Below are positions 26,674 through 34,531 of a DNA stretch of 52,074 nt, in pieces (position 1 is the first letter of the stretch; each line of letters begins with the position of its first letter). The notes beneath the pieces are model-generated. The model saw nothing but the letters and a program-made list of their open reading frames with translations. It was not told the origin of the DNA and did no database searches. Location: NCBI GenBank assembly GCA_017525875.1, contig JAFXSG010000042.1:1-52074 (forward strand). Direction: 5' to 3'. The translations under genes were made by a program, and so were the position numbers. This DNA comes from Clostridia bacterium. Its GTDB lineage: Bacteria; Bacillota; Clostridia; Christensenellales; CAG-138.

Positions 26674-29283
26674 TCAGTTTGCTTTAACGAGCAGCACGGA
26701 TTTGCCCTCGACGCTCACGCTGCCGCTTGCAATGCCGACCGGCGACGCACCGGCGTTCCAGCCTTCGAGCAGGACGCTCCAGCTGCCTGCGGGGAGTTCA
26801 TAGCTCATTGCGTCGGTATTCGGATTGATCACTGCAACGGCAAGGGTGTTCCCACCCTCGGAATACACGACCTCGATCGAGTTGTCGTCGAGCACCGTGC
26901 AGGTGACGTCGGCATTCAAAATGAACGGGTTTGCCTTGCGCATCGCGATCAGCGCGCGGTAGAAATCGCGCATCTGCATCACGGGGGTACCGGTCTTGAG
27001 CGCATCCCAATCGATGTTGTTGATCTCGTCGGAGGAATTATAGCTGTTGTGATCGCCCTGCTTTGTGCGGAGCATCTCTTCACCGGCAAGGAAGAACGGG
27101 ACGCCCTTTGAGACCATCAGGATACCTGCGCCGAGTCGGTTCATCAGCAGGCGCGCTTCGTCGGATTCGTCGCCGTTCGATGCGATCAGCTTGTCCCAAA
27201 GCGTGTTGTTGTCGTGGCAGGCCATATAGTTGATGACAGCATTATCCTGAACGCTCCAGCTCGTGGACGGATACCTTGCGCCGCCGATGATGCCGAAGAT
27301 GACCTTGTCAGCGGTGCCCTTGCTTGCGCTGCCGTTGATATAGCCTTTGTCCTTTGCATCGAACACGCTGCCCTTAAGGCCGTCACGGATCGCGTCGTTG
27401 AAAACGGCGATCGCACCGATCCCGCCGCCGGTCGCTGTGACTTTGCCGATGTTCGCCTGATTAGCCTGCTTGTTCTGATTAAGCGGCGTGGTGCCGCCGG
27501 TCCAACCCTCGCCGTAGATGATCGCCTTCGGGTTGATCGTGTGCACGGCGGCTTCAACCTCCTGCATCGTCTCAACATCGTGCAGCGCCATCAGATCGAA
27601 GCGGAAGCCGTCGAGATGGTACTCCCTTGCCCAGTAGGAAACGGAGTCTACCATGAACCTGCGGAACATCACGCGGTCGGAAGCGGTCTCGTTGCCGCAG
27701 CCGGACCCGTTCGAAAGCTCAGCGCCGTTGTAGCGGTAATAGTAGTAGGGAACGATCTTGCTGAAATTGGAGTTCGCATCATAGGTATGGTTGTAAACCA
27801 CGTCCATGACCACTCCGATGCCTGCTTCGTGCAGAGCCATGACCATCTGCTTGAACTCATTGATCCTCACTTCACCGTGATACGGATCCGTCGAATAACT
27901 GCCCTCGGGCACGTTATAGTTCTTCGGGTCATAGCCCCAGTTGAACTGCGGCTTGTCGCTGCTTTCATCCACTGTTGCGTAGTCGTAGACCGGCTGCAGG
28001 TGAACGTGTGTGATACCGAGATCCTTCAGATAGTCCAAACCGACTGCCTCGCCGGAAGCGTTCTTGAGCCCTGTCTCGGTGAAGGCAAGGTATTTGCCGG
28101 GGTGCTCACAGCCCTCGATCCTATTGGAAAAGTCGCGAACGTGTACCTCCCAGATGACTGCCTCGTTATATGCGTCGATACCGTCATAGAAGGTGTCGTC
28201 AGCCCAGCCCTCGGGCTCAGCCATTGAGGTATCCACCACCATGCCGCGGTTGCCGTTCACGCCGACAGCCTTTGCATAGGGGTCCACCACTTCATTCGTG
28301 CCAAGCCCGGTCGTCACGGTGAAGGTGTAATAGGTGCCGTGCCAGCAGTTGGCTTCAACGCTCCAAACACCCTTGTCACCCTTGACCATATCGATAGTCT
28401 CGTACGCATTGCCGCCGTCGCCTGCTTCATACAGGTTGACCTTCACGGAGCTTGCCGTAGGCGCCCAAAGCCGGAAAACAGTCGCGTCCGGGAAGACCTG
28501 CGGCCCAAGCTCGCCGTCATAGGTGTAGTTCGCGATGAACTCCTCGCTGTCGAACACCTGCGTGGGGACGGCGGTCTGCGGCTCATAACCTTCGATGCGG
28601 ACGGTATATTTCTTGCCGATGTCGAGTTCTTCGCCAACGGTGATAACGCCTGTCACGACCTCATTGTCAAGGCTCGAAATGCTCTTGATCTCAAGCTCGC
28701 GGTCGCCGTCGAGCACCTTGACCTGATCGAGCGAGGTGATTCGCATCGCCGGCGTGATGTTATATTTGATCTGATCGAGGGCAACGATGCCCGCAAGGGT
28801 GAAATTCTTAGCCTGATACAAGGACTTTCCTCCGTCGTCACTCAGATACATCGCGCTGTCGCCGCTCCTCAGGTAAACAAAGGTCTCTTCGCCGGTGATC
28901 TGCGCGTAACGGTCGCCGTCATAGTCCTTCGTCGCGTCGCCCCAACTCGATCCGCCGGGGTCGGAACAGTCCCTGCGCACGATGAAGCCGACCTCCGAAA
29001 CGTCTTTGGGGACGTTCAGAACGACCTTTGCGCCGTATTCGCAGGGGTGGAACAGATAACCGTGCCCGTCGGCGTTCGGGTACCAGATCCACATGTCGCA
29101 TTTGTCATAGTCAACGCCGTCCGCGTGCCAGTAGAAGGTGAGCTGATTTGTGCCTTCTTCACGCTCCAGCGTGTATTCGTCGACCGGCGCTTTTGTCTCG
29201 CCGTCGCTGCCGCCCTTAGTGCAGCCGCTCACAAAAGTGAACAGCATTGCAAAGAGCAGCAGAAATGCTAATGATCGTTTCAT
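26674..29283 (-). CDS. pulA: Type I pullulanase, extracellular lipoprotein
   Basis: 869 residues. It hydrolyses alpha-1,6 links in pullulan, starch and glycogen. The lipobox is VSGC (about residues 18-21). A CBM41/pullulanase-associated domain follows (LTFYWHADGVDYDKCDMWIW, about 46-150), then a CBM48-like domain and the GH13 barrel. Type I hallmark NWGYDPKNYNVPEG (about 450) and catalytic residues Asp near 562 (FRFDLMAL), Glu near 591 (YGEGW) and Asp near 690 (ACHDNN) are present. ATG 29283 has GGAGGATGATGAT upstream on the minus strand. Unlike the other secreted proteins here it has no dockerin but a lipid anchor. Confidence 0.94.
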   Translation of the reverse strand: MKRSLAFLLLFAMLFTFVSGCTKGGSDGETKAPVDEYTLEREEGTNQLTFYWHADGVDYDKCDMWIWYPNADGHGYLFHPCEYGAKVVLNVPKDVSEVGFIVRRDCSDPGGSSWGDATKDYDGDRYAQITGEETFVYLRSGDSAMYLSDDGGKSLYQAKNFTLAGIVALDQIKYNITPAMRITSLDQVKVLDGDRELEIKSISSLDNEVVTGVITVGEELDIGKKYTVRIEGYEPQTAVPTQVFDSEEFIANYTYDGELGPQVFPDATVFRLWAPTASSVKVNLYEAGDGGNAYETIDMVKGDKGVWSVEANCWHGTYYTFTVTTGLGTNEVVDPYAKAVGVNGNRGMVVDTSMAEPEGWADDTFYDGIDAYNEAVIWEVHVRDFSNRIEGCEHPGKYLAFTETGLKNASGEAVGLDYLKDLGITHVHLQPVYDYATVDESSDKPQFNWGYDPKNYNVPEGSYSTDPYHGEVRINEFKQMVMALHEAGIGVVMDVVYNHTYDANSNFSKIVPYYYYRYNGAELSNGSGCGNETASDRVMFRRFMVDSVSYWAREYHLDGFRFDLMALHDVETMQEVEAAVHTINPKAIIYGEGWTGGTTPLNQNKQANQANIGKVTATGGGIGAIAVFNDAIRDGLKGSVFDAKDKGYINGSASKGTADKVIFGIIGGARYPSTSWSVQDNAVINYMACHDNNTLWDKLIASNGDESDEARLLMNRLGAGILMVSKGVPFFLAGEEMLRTKQGDHNSYNSSDEINNIDWDALKTGTPVMQMRDFYRALIAMRKANPFILNADVTCTVLDDNSIEVVYSEGGNTLAVAVINPNTDAMSYELPAGSWSVLLEGWNAGASPVGIASGSVSVEGKSVLLVKAN

Positions 29284-29318
29284 ATCATCATCCTCCGTTC
29301 GGATTTGATCACGACTAT

Positions 29319-29347
29319 ATTTTACTTAATCACGCTTGATTTTGCAA
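29319..29347 (-). promoter_or_regulatory. Promoter of pulA
   Basis: Minus strand TTGCAA (29347-29342), 17-bp spacer, TAAAAT (29324-29319), 36 bp before the ATG. No catabolite-response element is obvious. Confidence 0.7.
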
Positions 29348-29388
29348 CAGGGGTATTGCTTTTAGGCTATAGAAAATCAAAACCCGGT

Positions 29389-29417
29389 TTGCCGCAAAGA
29401 GCAGATCATGCTATAAT
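29389..29417 (+). promoter_or_regulatory. Promoter of the DNPH1-like gene
   Basis: TTGCCG (29389-29394), 17-bp spacer, TATAAT (29412-29417), 35 bp before the ATG. Confidence 0.8.
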
Positions 29418-29451
29418 AGTGCCGAACGAACAGAAACAAGAGGTCAGGGTC

Positions 29452-29862
29452 ATGAACAAAAAGATCTATTTCGCGGGCTCGATCCGCGGCGGACGTATCG
29501 ACGCGTCGCTTTACAGAAGGCTGATCGAGTTTATGCAGCAGACCGATATCGTCCTCACGGAGCACATCGGGAACGCCGGGCTGAACGTCCTTGAAAGTGC
29601 GCTGGACGGGGAGATCTATGCCCGGGACACCGCCTTGATAGGGGAGTGCGATATTCTGATCGCGGAATGCACCTGCCCCTCCCTCGGCGTCGGGTATGAA
29701 CTCGCTTTCGCCGAGAAGCTCGGGAAACCCTGCTATATCTTTTATAATAAGGAAAGGGCAAATCTTTCGGCGATGCTCAAGGGGGATCCATACTTCAAAG
29801 TGATCCCCTATACCACAGAGGAAGAACTTTTTGCATCTGTACGGGAACTGCTGAACGATTGA
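29452..29862 (+). CDS. DNPH1/Rcl-like 2'-deoxynucleoside 5'-phosphate N-hydrolase (nucleoside deoxyribosyltransferase fold)
   Basis: 136 residues from ATG 29452 (AGGTCAGGG upstream); an in-frame upstream extension lacks a start signal and precedes the promoter. IYFAGSIRGGRIDASLY and the catalytic-Glu block CPSLGVGYELAFA closely match the mammalian DNPH1 pattern rather than typical lactobacillar deoxyribosyltransferases. The expected reaction is hydrolysis of the glycosidic bond of 5'-deoxynucleotides, cleaning the nucleotide pool. VLTEHIG is also characteristic. Monocistronic, divergent from pulA. Confidence 0.85.
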   Translation: MNKKIYFAGSIRGGRIDASLYRRLIEFMQQTDIVLTEHIGNAGLNVLESALDGEIYARDTALIGECDILIAECTCPSLGVGYELAFAEKLGKPCYIFYNKERANLSAMLKGDPYFKVIPYTTEEELFASVRELLND

Positions 29863-29928
29863 CGAACAGCGTACACAAATCCCGATCCCACGTCAAATAA
29901 TATATTTGCATAGAGACGCATAACTGTA

Positions 29929-29957
29929 TTGACAGTATTTGCAAAAAATGCTATACT
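29929..29957 (+). promoter_or_regulatory. Strong promoter of the leader-RNA/AAA+ gene
   Basis: Perfect -35 TTGACA (29929-29934), 17-bp spacer, TATACT (29952-29957). The predicted start near 29965 leaves a leader of about 265 nt before the coding region, much longer than for other genes here. Confidence 0.88.
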
Positions 29958-30010
29958 GAACATCTCTCAGCTTATTTACCCAACATCAAAACCTAAATCA
30001 AAAGTCAGGC

Positions 30011-30060
30011 GAACACGGCAATAATTTTGCCGCGTTTCAAGCCTTGTGTTCTTCTTTTCG
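30011..30060 (+). ncRNA. Leader hairpin I (terminator-like) in the 5' UTR of the AAA+ gene
   Basis: GAACAC (30011-30016) pairs with GTGTTC (30046-30051) and encloses a perfect GGCAA/TTGCC hairpin (30017-30021/30027-30031). The outer stem is followed by TTCTTTTC, so it could act as an attenuator. It precedes the second structured element by about 40 nt. Confidence 0.5.
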
Positions 30061-30092
30061 CTCTAAATCGGATCGAACCTTGAAAACTGAAT

Positions 30093-30184
30093 CCGCAAAC
30101 GCCTGCAGGCGGCCGGCCCGGGGAAGTACGCCATGAACCGCGTAAGCGGCGAGCGTGCCAAGGGAATAGCCTGAACGTTTGCGG
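30093..30184 (+). ncRNA. Structured leader RNA element II (unidentified, riboswitch-like)
   Basis: A 92-nt element closed by a perfect 9-bp stem CCGCAAACG (30093-30101) with CGTTTGCGG (30176-30184). Inside are CAGGC/GCCTG (30106-30110/30169-30173), GTACGC/GCGTGC (30126-30131/30153-30158, one G-U) and a GTAA-capped hairpin CCGC/GCGG (30138-30141/30146-30149). Unpaired purine-rich segments GGGGAA and AAGGGAATA flank the inner arm. I do not recognise it as any common riboswitch class. It ends 46 nt before the ATG, so it could be a cis-regulatory RNA or a processed small RNA. Confidence 0.6.
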
Positions 30185-30230
30185 GGAAATGATCTATTTA
30201 TGTTAATTATGCAGAAAGCGAGGTATGCTT

Positions 30231-32093
30231 ATGTGTAACAATAACAGATCAACGGCCGCCGAAATGTCGGCGATCGTAGCCCTTTCCGTCCGTCCGACGG
30301 ATTTCTTCTCGCACCAGGGTGACAAGGCTGCGGCAATAACCTGCGCCAGGTTCCTCAAATCCGCGGAGCTCCTTCCGGAGGGCAGCTATCTCAGCCTTCA
30401 GTTGGATCCTGAAAAGGACGGGAAAGTACCCGTGCATGCATTCGCAGGCGCGGGAGCGCGAACTACGATGAGCGACTTCAACTGGGTCTTCGGGCAGACA
30501 GCCGACGTCAGCGATCCGTCAGAGCCCCCGGCACTCGACCTGTTCGCGGATGACCGCCGTGTGTATGCCCTGCTCGATAAAACGCATTGGGACGGCACGG
30601 CGGCGGGGGAGGATGCGTGTCCTCAAAACTACGAGGAATACTTCAACAAATGGCTGAACCGCACCAATTGGCGCGACGACGTGTATTCGGAGCTCGTGAA
30701 CGGCGGGGCGATCATCCGCTTCACGCAGGAAGCCGGTCCCGGCAGGAGGGGAAGCATCCTCGTCAGCCTCCCGGGTGAAATGCCTCTCAGGATCCGCGCG
30801 ATGCTTTCGCTCGCGATCCCCAACATCACCGAAATGGAGCTCGCTTCCGCAGAGGAGATCAGCTCGGACACTATCCTGCTCCCGTTCAGGACGATGATCT
30901 TCGGCATGACCGGCATGCTGGCGTCAATGGGCGACAGGGCGGCGGAGAAAGAAGAGGAGCTCCCGTTCTGCGCCGATGACGACGATGACGATGAGATCAT
31001 CATCCCTATGGTCGACTCTGCGGACGATGAGAACAAAACGACCCGCGTGCCCAGGAGCGCTTTTGCTCCGCTTGAGGATCTCGAACTCAGCATCAGGTCA
31101 TACAATGCGCTCAAAAGGGCGGGCGTCAACACCTTGGGTGAGCTCTCCAAAATGACCGACGAGCAGCTGTTCGCTATCCGCAATATCGGCAGAAAGAACA
31201 TTGAGGAGATCCGCGCCAAGCTGGCCGGCGTCGAACTGCAGGAGACCGTAACGGAAACCGCCGCGGAAACTCTCGATGAGCTTATCGGTCTTTGCGAGGT
31301 CAAGGAGCAGGTGAGAAAGATCTCCGCTTTTGCGAGGATGCAGAAGCACATGGCCGAGCAGGGAAGGCCTGCCGCGCCGGTCGTGCTGAACATGGAGTTC
31401 GTCGGCAACCCCGGCACCGCAAAAACCACCGTTGCGAGGATCCTTGCCCGGATGCTCCACGATATCGGGCTCCTTCAGAGCGACGAGCTCGTTGAAGTCG
31501 GCCGCGCTGACCTCGTCGCCAGGTACGAAGGCCAGACCGCGGACAGGGTCAAGCACATCTTCGAATGTGCCAGGGGCAAGCTCCTTTTTATCGACGAAGC
31601 GTATTCGCTCGTTGAAAACGTGGACGGAGGTTTCGGCGACGAAGCCATCCACACCATCGTCCAGGAGATGGAGAACAACCGCGCTCACACGGTCGTGATC
31701 TTCGCCGGATATCCGGACAAAATGAAGGAATTCCTCACGAGGAACCCCGGCCTCAGGTCGCGCATCCCCTTCACCATCAGCTTCAGCGATTATTCGGTGG
31801 ATGAACTCACCGAGATCGCCGTTCTCGAGGCGAAGAAGCGCGGCTTCTCGGTAAGCGGCGAGGCTGCCGAAAAGGTCCGCCTCATCTGTGAGAAGGCGAA
31901 GCAGCACGCCGAAAACGGCAACGGCAGGTTCTGCCGCAACCTTGTTGAGAACGCGGTACTCAATTACGCGCTCAGGATGTTCGGCGCCTCCATCCCCGAA
32001 AACGCGGATTTCGTTCTCTCGGCGGAGGACTTCACCGTACCGAACACGCTCAGGGAAAACAAGAAGAACAAACCCATCGGCTTTGCCGCATAA
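30231..32093 (+). CDS. AAA+ ATPase (CbbX/SpoVK type) with an RNA polymerase alpha-CTD-like domain
   Basis: 620 residues from ATG 30231; GAGG ends 7 nt upstream, whereas the ATG at 30225 is too close. Residues 1-270 match nothing I know and end in an acidic run (DDDDDDE). Residues about 280-338 (LEDLELSIRSYNALKRAGVN to RNIGRKNIEEIRAKLAG) are a close copy of the RNA polymerase alpha C-terminal domain; R289, N292, G320 and K322 align with the DNA-contacting R265, N268, G296 and K298 of E. coli alpha. Residues 345-610 form a CbbX/SpoVK-type AAA+ module with Walker A GNPGTAKT (392-399), Walker B LLFIDEAY (D455, E456) and arginine-finger region NPGLRSRIPF. A DNA- or transcription-linked remodelling ATPase is inferred; the target is unknown. 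Confidence 0.85.
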   Translation: MCNNNRSTAAEMSAIVALSVRPTDFFSHQGDKAAAITCARFLKSAELLPEGSYLSLQLDPEKDGKVPVHAFAGAGARTTMSDFNWVFGQTADVSDPSEPPALDLFADDRRVYALLDKTHWDGTAAGEDACPQNYEEYFNKWLNRTNWRDDVYSELVNGGAIIRFTQEAGPGRRGSILVSLPGEMPLRIRAMLSLAIPNITEMELASAEEISSDTILLPFRTMIFGMTGMLASMGDRAAEKEEELPFCADDDDDDEIIIPMVDSADDENKTTRVPRSAFAPLEDLELSIRSYNALKRAGVNTLGELSKMTDEQLFAIRNIGRKNIEEIRAKLAGVELQETVTETAAETLDELIGLCEVKEQVRKISAFARMQKHMAEQGRPAAPVVLNMEFVGNPGTAKTTVARILARMLHDIGLLQSDELVEVGRADLVARYEGQTADRVKHIFECARGKLLFIDEAYSLVENVDGGFGDEAIHTIVQEMENNRAHTVVIFAGYPDKMKEFLTRNPGLRSRIPFTISFSDYSVDELTEIAVLEAKKRGFSVSGEAAEKVRLICEKAKQHAENGNGRFCRNLVENAVLNYALRMFGASIPENADFVLSAEDFTVPNTLRENKKNKPIGFAA

Positions 32094-32128
32094 AGGCGGG
32101 GCAGGCGGGCGGCAGCAGAACCACAGCG

Positions 32129-32166
32129 AAGGAGCAGCGCAGACAGTTCGTCTGTGCTGCTCCTTT
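32129..32166 (+). terminator. Terminator after the AAA+ gene
   Basis: AAGGAGCAGC-G-CAGAC pairs with GTCTG-T-GCTGCTCCTT around a short loop, then TTTC. Confidence 0.75.
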
Positions 32167-32208
32167 CAGTTTGCGCCGCACCGTGCTGCGCAGGATGCCT
32201 GCTGCAGC

Positions 32209-32237
32209 TTGAAAGCCGCACAGGTATATGATATAAT
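32209..32237 (+). promoter_or_regulatory. Promoter of the dockerin/beta-sandwich gene
   Basis: TTGAAA (32209-32214), 17-bp spacer, TATAAT (32232-32237). Confidence 0.8.
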
Positions 32238-32341
32238 AAAACAAGCTCCCGGATGATCCTCCTTTCGGGTCAACGGCGGGGGAGCCGGTAAAGGCGGGCA
32301 GCAGACAGCCCGCAAATCAAGCTTATCAAGGGGTGAAAAGA

Positions 32342-34456
32342 ATGCTGAAAAAGATCATTTGTGTTTTAACAGCCGCACTGTTGGCGTTTGTGCTGCCGGC
32401 AAATATGTCCGCCGGCACGAAGGACGCCGATCTTGACAGCGCGCTGAACGTCTCCGGCGGTGAGCTGGCCTTCGTAACTGAGGGCAGCTATCCCTGGGCT
32501 GCCGTAACATCCGACGAAGAGGGCCACGAGGCCTTCGGCAAATGCGGCAACTCGGGCGTCGCATCCTCGACTTCCGTCATGTCGCTGACCGTCACCGTCG
32601 GCGAAGACGCCGGCCTTTCCTTCGACTATCAGGCGTTCGGCGAAAGCAGCAACTACGGCTACGTCTTCGACCATTGCGTGTTCAAGATCGACGGCGTCTC
32701 CCGGTTCGACAAGGGCAGCGAATACGACGCCGGATGGCAGACCTTCACCGCAAACCTCACCGCCGGCCAGCATACCCTGGAGTGGTCGTACACCAAGGAC
32801 GGCTCCGTCAACGGTCAGGGCGACTATTTCGCGGTGGACAACGTCTCCATCGGCGAAGTGATCCCGGAGCCCACGCCCGAGCCTACTCCGGAGCCCACGC
32901 CGGCGCCTGAGCCTCCGACCGATGAAGAGCTCGACAACGCGCTCAACGCCGAGGGAGGCAGCATCCACTTTATAAACGACGAGACCTATCCCTGGACGGT
33001 CATCGAGGCCGGAGACAGGCTCTATGCAAAGAGCGGCAACGCCGGTGTGGAAAGCTCCACCTCCTCCGTCAGCGCGGAAGTCACGGTCGAGGACGAGGGC
33101 ATGATGGTTCGCTTCGACCTGATCGCCATGGGCGAAGGCTACGACACCGTCGATTGGGACACCTGCCGTTTGTTCGTCGACGGCGAGATGGTAATGAAGT
33201 ACGGCGCTCATTCCGAGGAGTGGGAGAGCTTCGAATACGCGCTCGAGCCCGGCGGGCACACGCTCATGTGGCAGTATAAGAAGGACCATTCCACCAACCC
33301 GCAGGGCGACTACTTCGCTGTAGACAACGTGGAGATCCTCGAAGGCACTCCGGTCGTTCCGGAAACGATCGACGAGATCTGCATCGAGGGCTTCTCGTCC
33401 CCGCTTTGGGGCCAGCACCCGAACTATAACGTCACCGTTCCCGAGGGTGCGAATTATTACATCGGCGAGATCATGTGGCAGTATGCCGACGAGCTGAACG
33501 AGGACTACGGCCAGCTCTACGAGGACGAGTATTTTGACAACGAGTTTGCGGCTTACAACCTCCTCGTCCGCATCTACCCGAACGAGGGCTACGTCATTGC
33601 GGACGGAGCCACGGCCCTCATCAACGGCTCCACGGTCGCCGTCGGCTCATACGGCAACAGCATCTTCGGCTATTTCTATATCTACTCCAAGGAATACGAG
33701 GTCGATCCCTCCGTTGTAGAGCCCACTCCCGTTCCTCCGGAACCCGTCAGCCCTATCTGGGATTTCGAGTCCGATCCCGAAGCACAGGGCTGGACCTTCG
33801 TCGATTCCGACGGCGACGGCAAAAACTGGAGCTGGATGGTGGACTGGTACGGCGAATACAGCTTCCACGAGGGCTACGGCTTCCTGATGTCCCTGTCATA
33901 CGATAACGATATCGGCCCCCTGACCCCCGATAACTGGGCGATCACTCCGGAGTTCGAGGTCCCCGAAAACGGCCTGTTCACCTTCTGGGCGCAGGGGCAG
34001 GATCCGGACTATCCCTATGAGGTGTTCGGCGTGTACCTCAAGACCGCCGGCGCGACCGTTTGGGAGCAGATCGGTGCGGACGATTACACCTGGGGCGTTG
34101 ATTATCAGTTTGAATACGATATCTCCGCGTTCATGGGGCAGACGGTGCAGGTCGCGATCCGCCATTACAATACTACCGATATGTTCGAGATCAACGTGGA
34201 CTACGTCGAGGTAACGAGCGCAGAACCGCCCGTGCCCACCGTCATTTATGGCGACGTCAACGGAGACGGCGAGGTCGATATCGCCGATGCGCTGCTGACG
34301 CTGCGCTACGCGATGGGCCTTCTGCCGGATGACGCGCTCGACCTCACCGCCGCCGAGGTCGACGGCGACGGCGTCGTTTCGGTCTCCGATGCGCTTCTTA
34401 TCCTGCGCTGCTCAATGGACCTGATCGGCGAGTTCCCGATCGAGCAGCAGGATTGA
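32342..34456 (+). CDS. Secreted multidomain protein: two related beta-sandwich domains, MAM-like domain, dockerin
   Basis: 704 residues from ATG 32342 (AAGGGG about 8 nt upstream), signal peptide to about residue 23 (MSA). Two homologous ~140-residue modules (about 27-170 and 200-340), each starting L-x-x-ALN and containing GQGDYFAVDNV or PQGDYFAVDNV, are separated by a Pro-Thr-Glu linker. The same module is present once in the metallopeptidase at 363-2798. A choice-of-anchor J/MAM-like domain (about 475-625, WDFESDPEAQGWTFVD...NWAITP) and a dockerin (about 637-704) follow. No catalytic residues are evident, so adhesion or substrate binding is the best guess. Confidence 0.75.
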   Translation: MLKKIICVLTAALLAFVLPANMSAGTKDADLDSALNVSGGELAFVTEGSYPWAAVTSDEEGHEAFGKCGNSGVASSTSVMSLTVTVGEDAGLSFDYQAFGESSNYGYVFDHCVFKIDGVSRFDKGSEYDAGWQTFTANLTAGQHTLEWSYTKDGSVNGQGDYFAVDNVSIGEVIPEPTPEPTPEPTPAPEPPTDEELDNALNAEGGSIHFINDETYPWTVIEAGDRLYAKSGNAGVESSTSSVSAEVTVEDEGMMVRFDLIAMGEGYDTVDWDTCRLFVDGEMVMKYGAHSEEWESFEYALEPGGHTLMWQYKKDHSTNPQGDYFAVDNVEILEGTPVVPETIDEICIEGFSSPLWGQHPNYNVTVPEGANYYIGEIMWQYADELNEDYGQLYEDEYFDNEFAAYNLLVRIYPNEGYVIADGATALINGSTVAVGSYGNSIFGYFYIYSKEYEVDPSVVEPTPVPPEPVSPIWDFESDPEAQGWTFVDSDGDGKNWSWMVDWYGEYSFHEGYGFLMSLSYDNDIGPLTPDNWAITPEFEVPENGLFTFWAQGQDPDYPYEVFGVYLKTAGATVWEQIGADDYTWGVDYQFEYDISAFMGQTVQVAIRHYNTTDMFEINVDYVEVTSAEPPVPTVIYGDVNGDGEVDIADALLTLRYAMGLLPDDALDLTAAEVDGDGVVSVSDALLILRCSMDLIGEFPIEQQD

Positions 34457-34531
34457 TAAACCGAACAGGCAACTGAAAAACGGGGGAGGGCGCAAGCTCT
34501 CTCCCTGATGCAAAAGCCGGAGGAGAAAAGC

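Noticed and set aside
30093-30184. Match of the leader element to glnA/Downstream-peptide, TPP, SAM, cobalamin, c-di-GMP or ZTP riboswitches
   Set aside because: Only short purine-rich similarities (GGAAGUA) occur; the conserved cores and helix order of those classes are not present.
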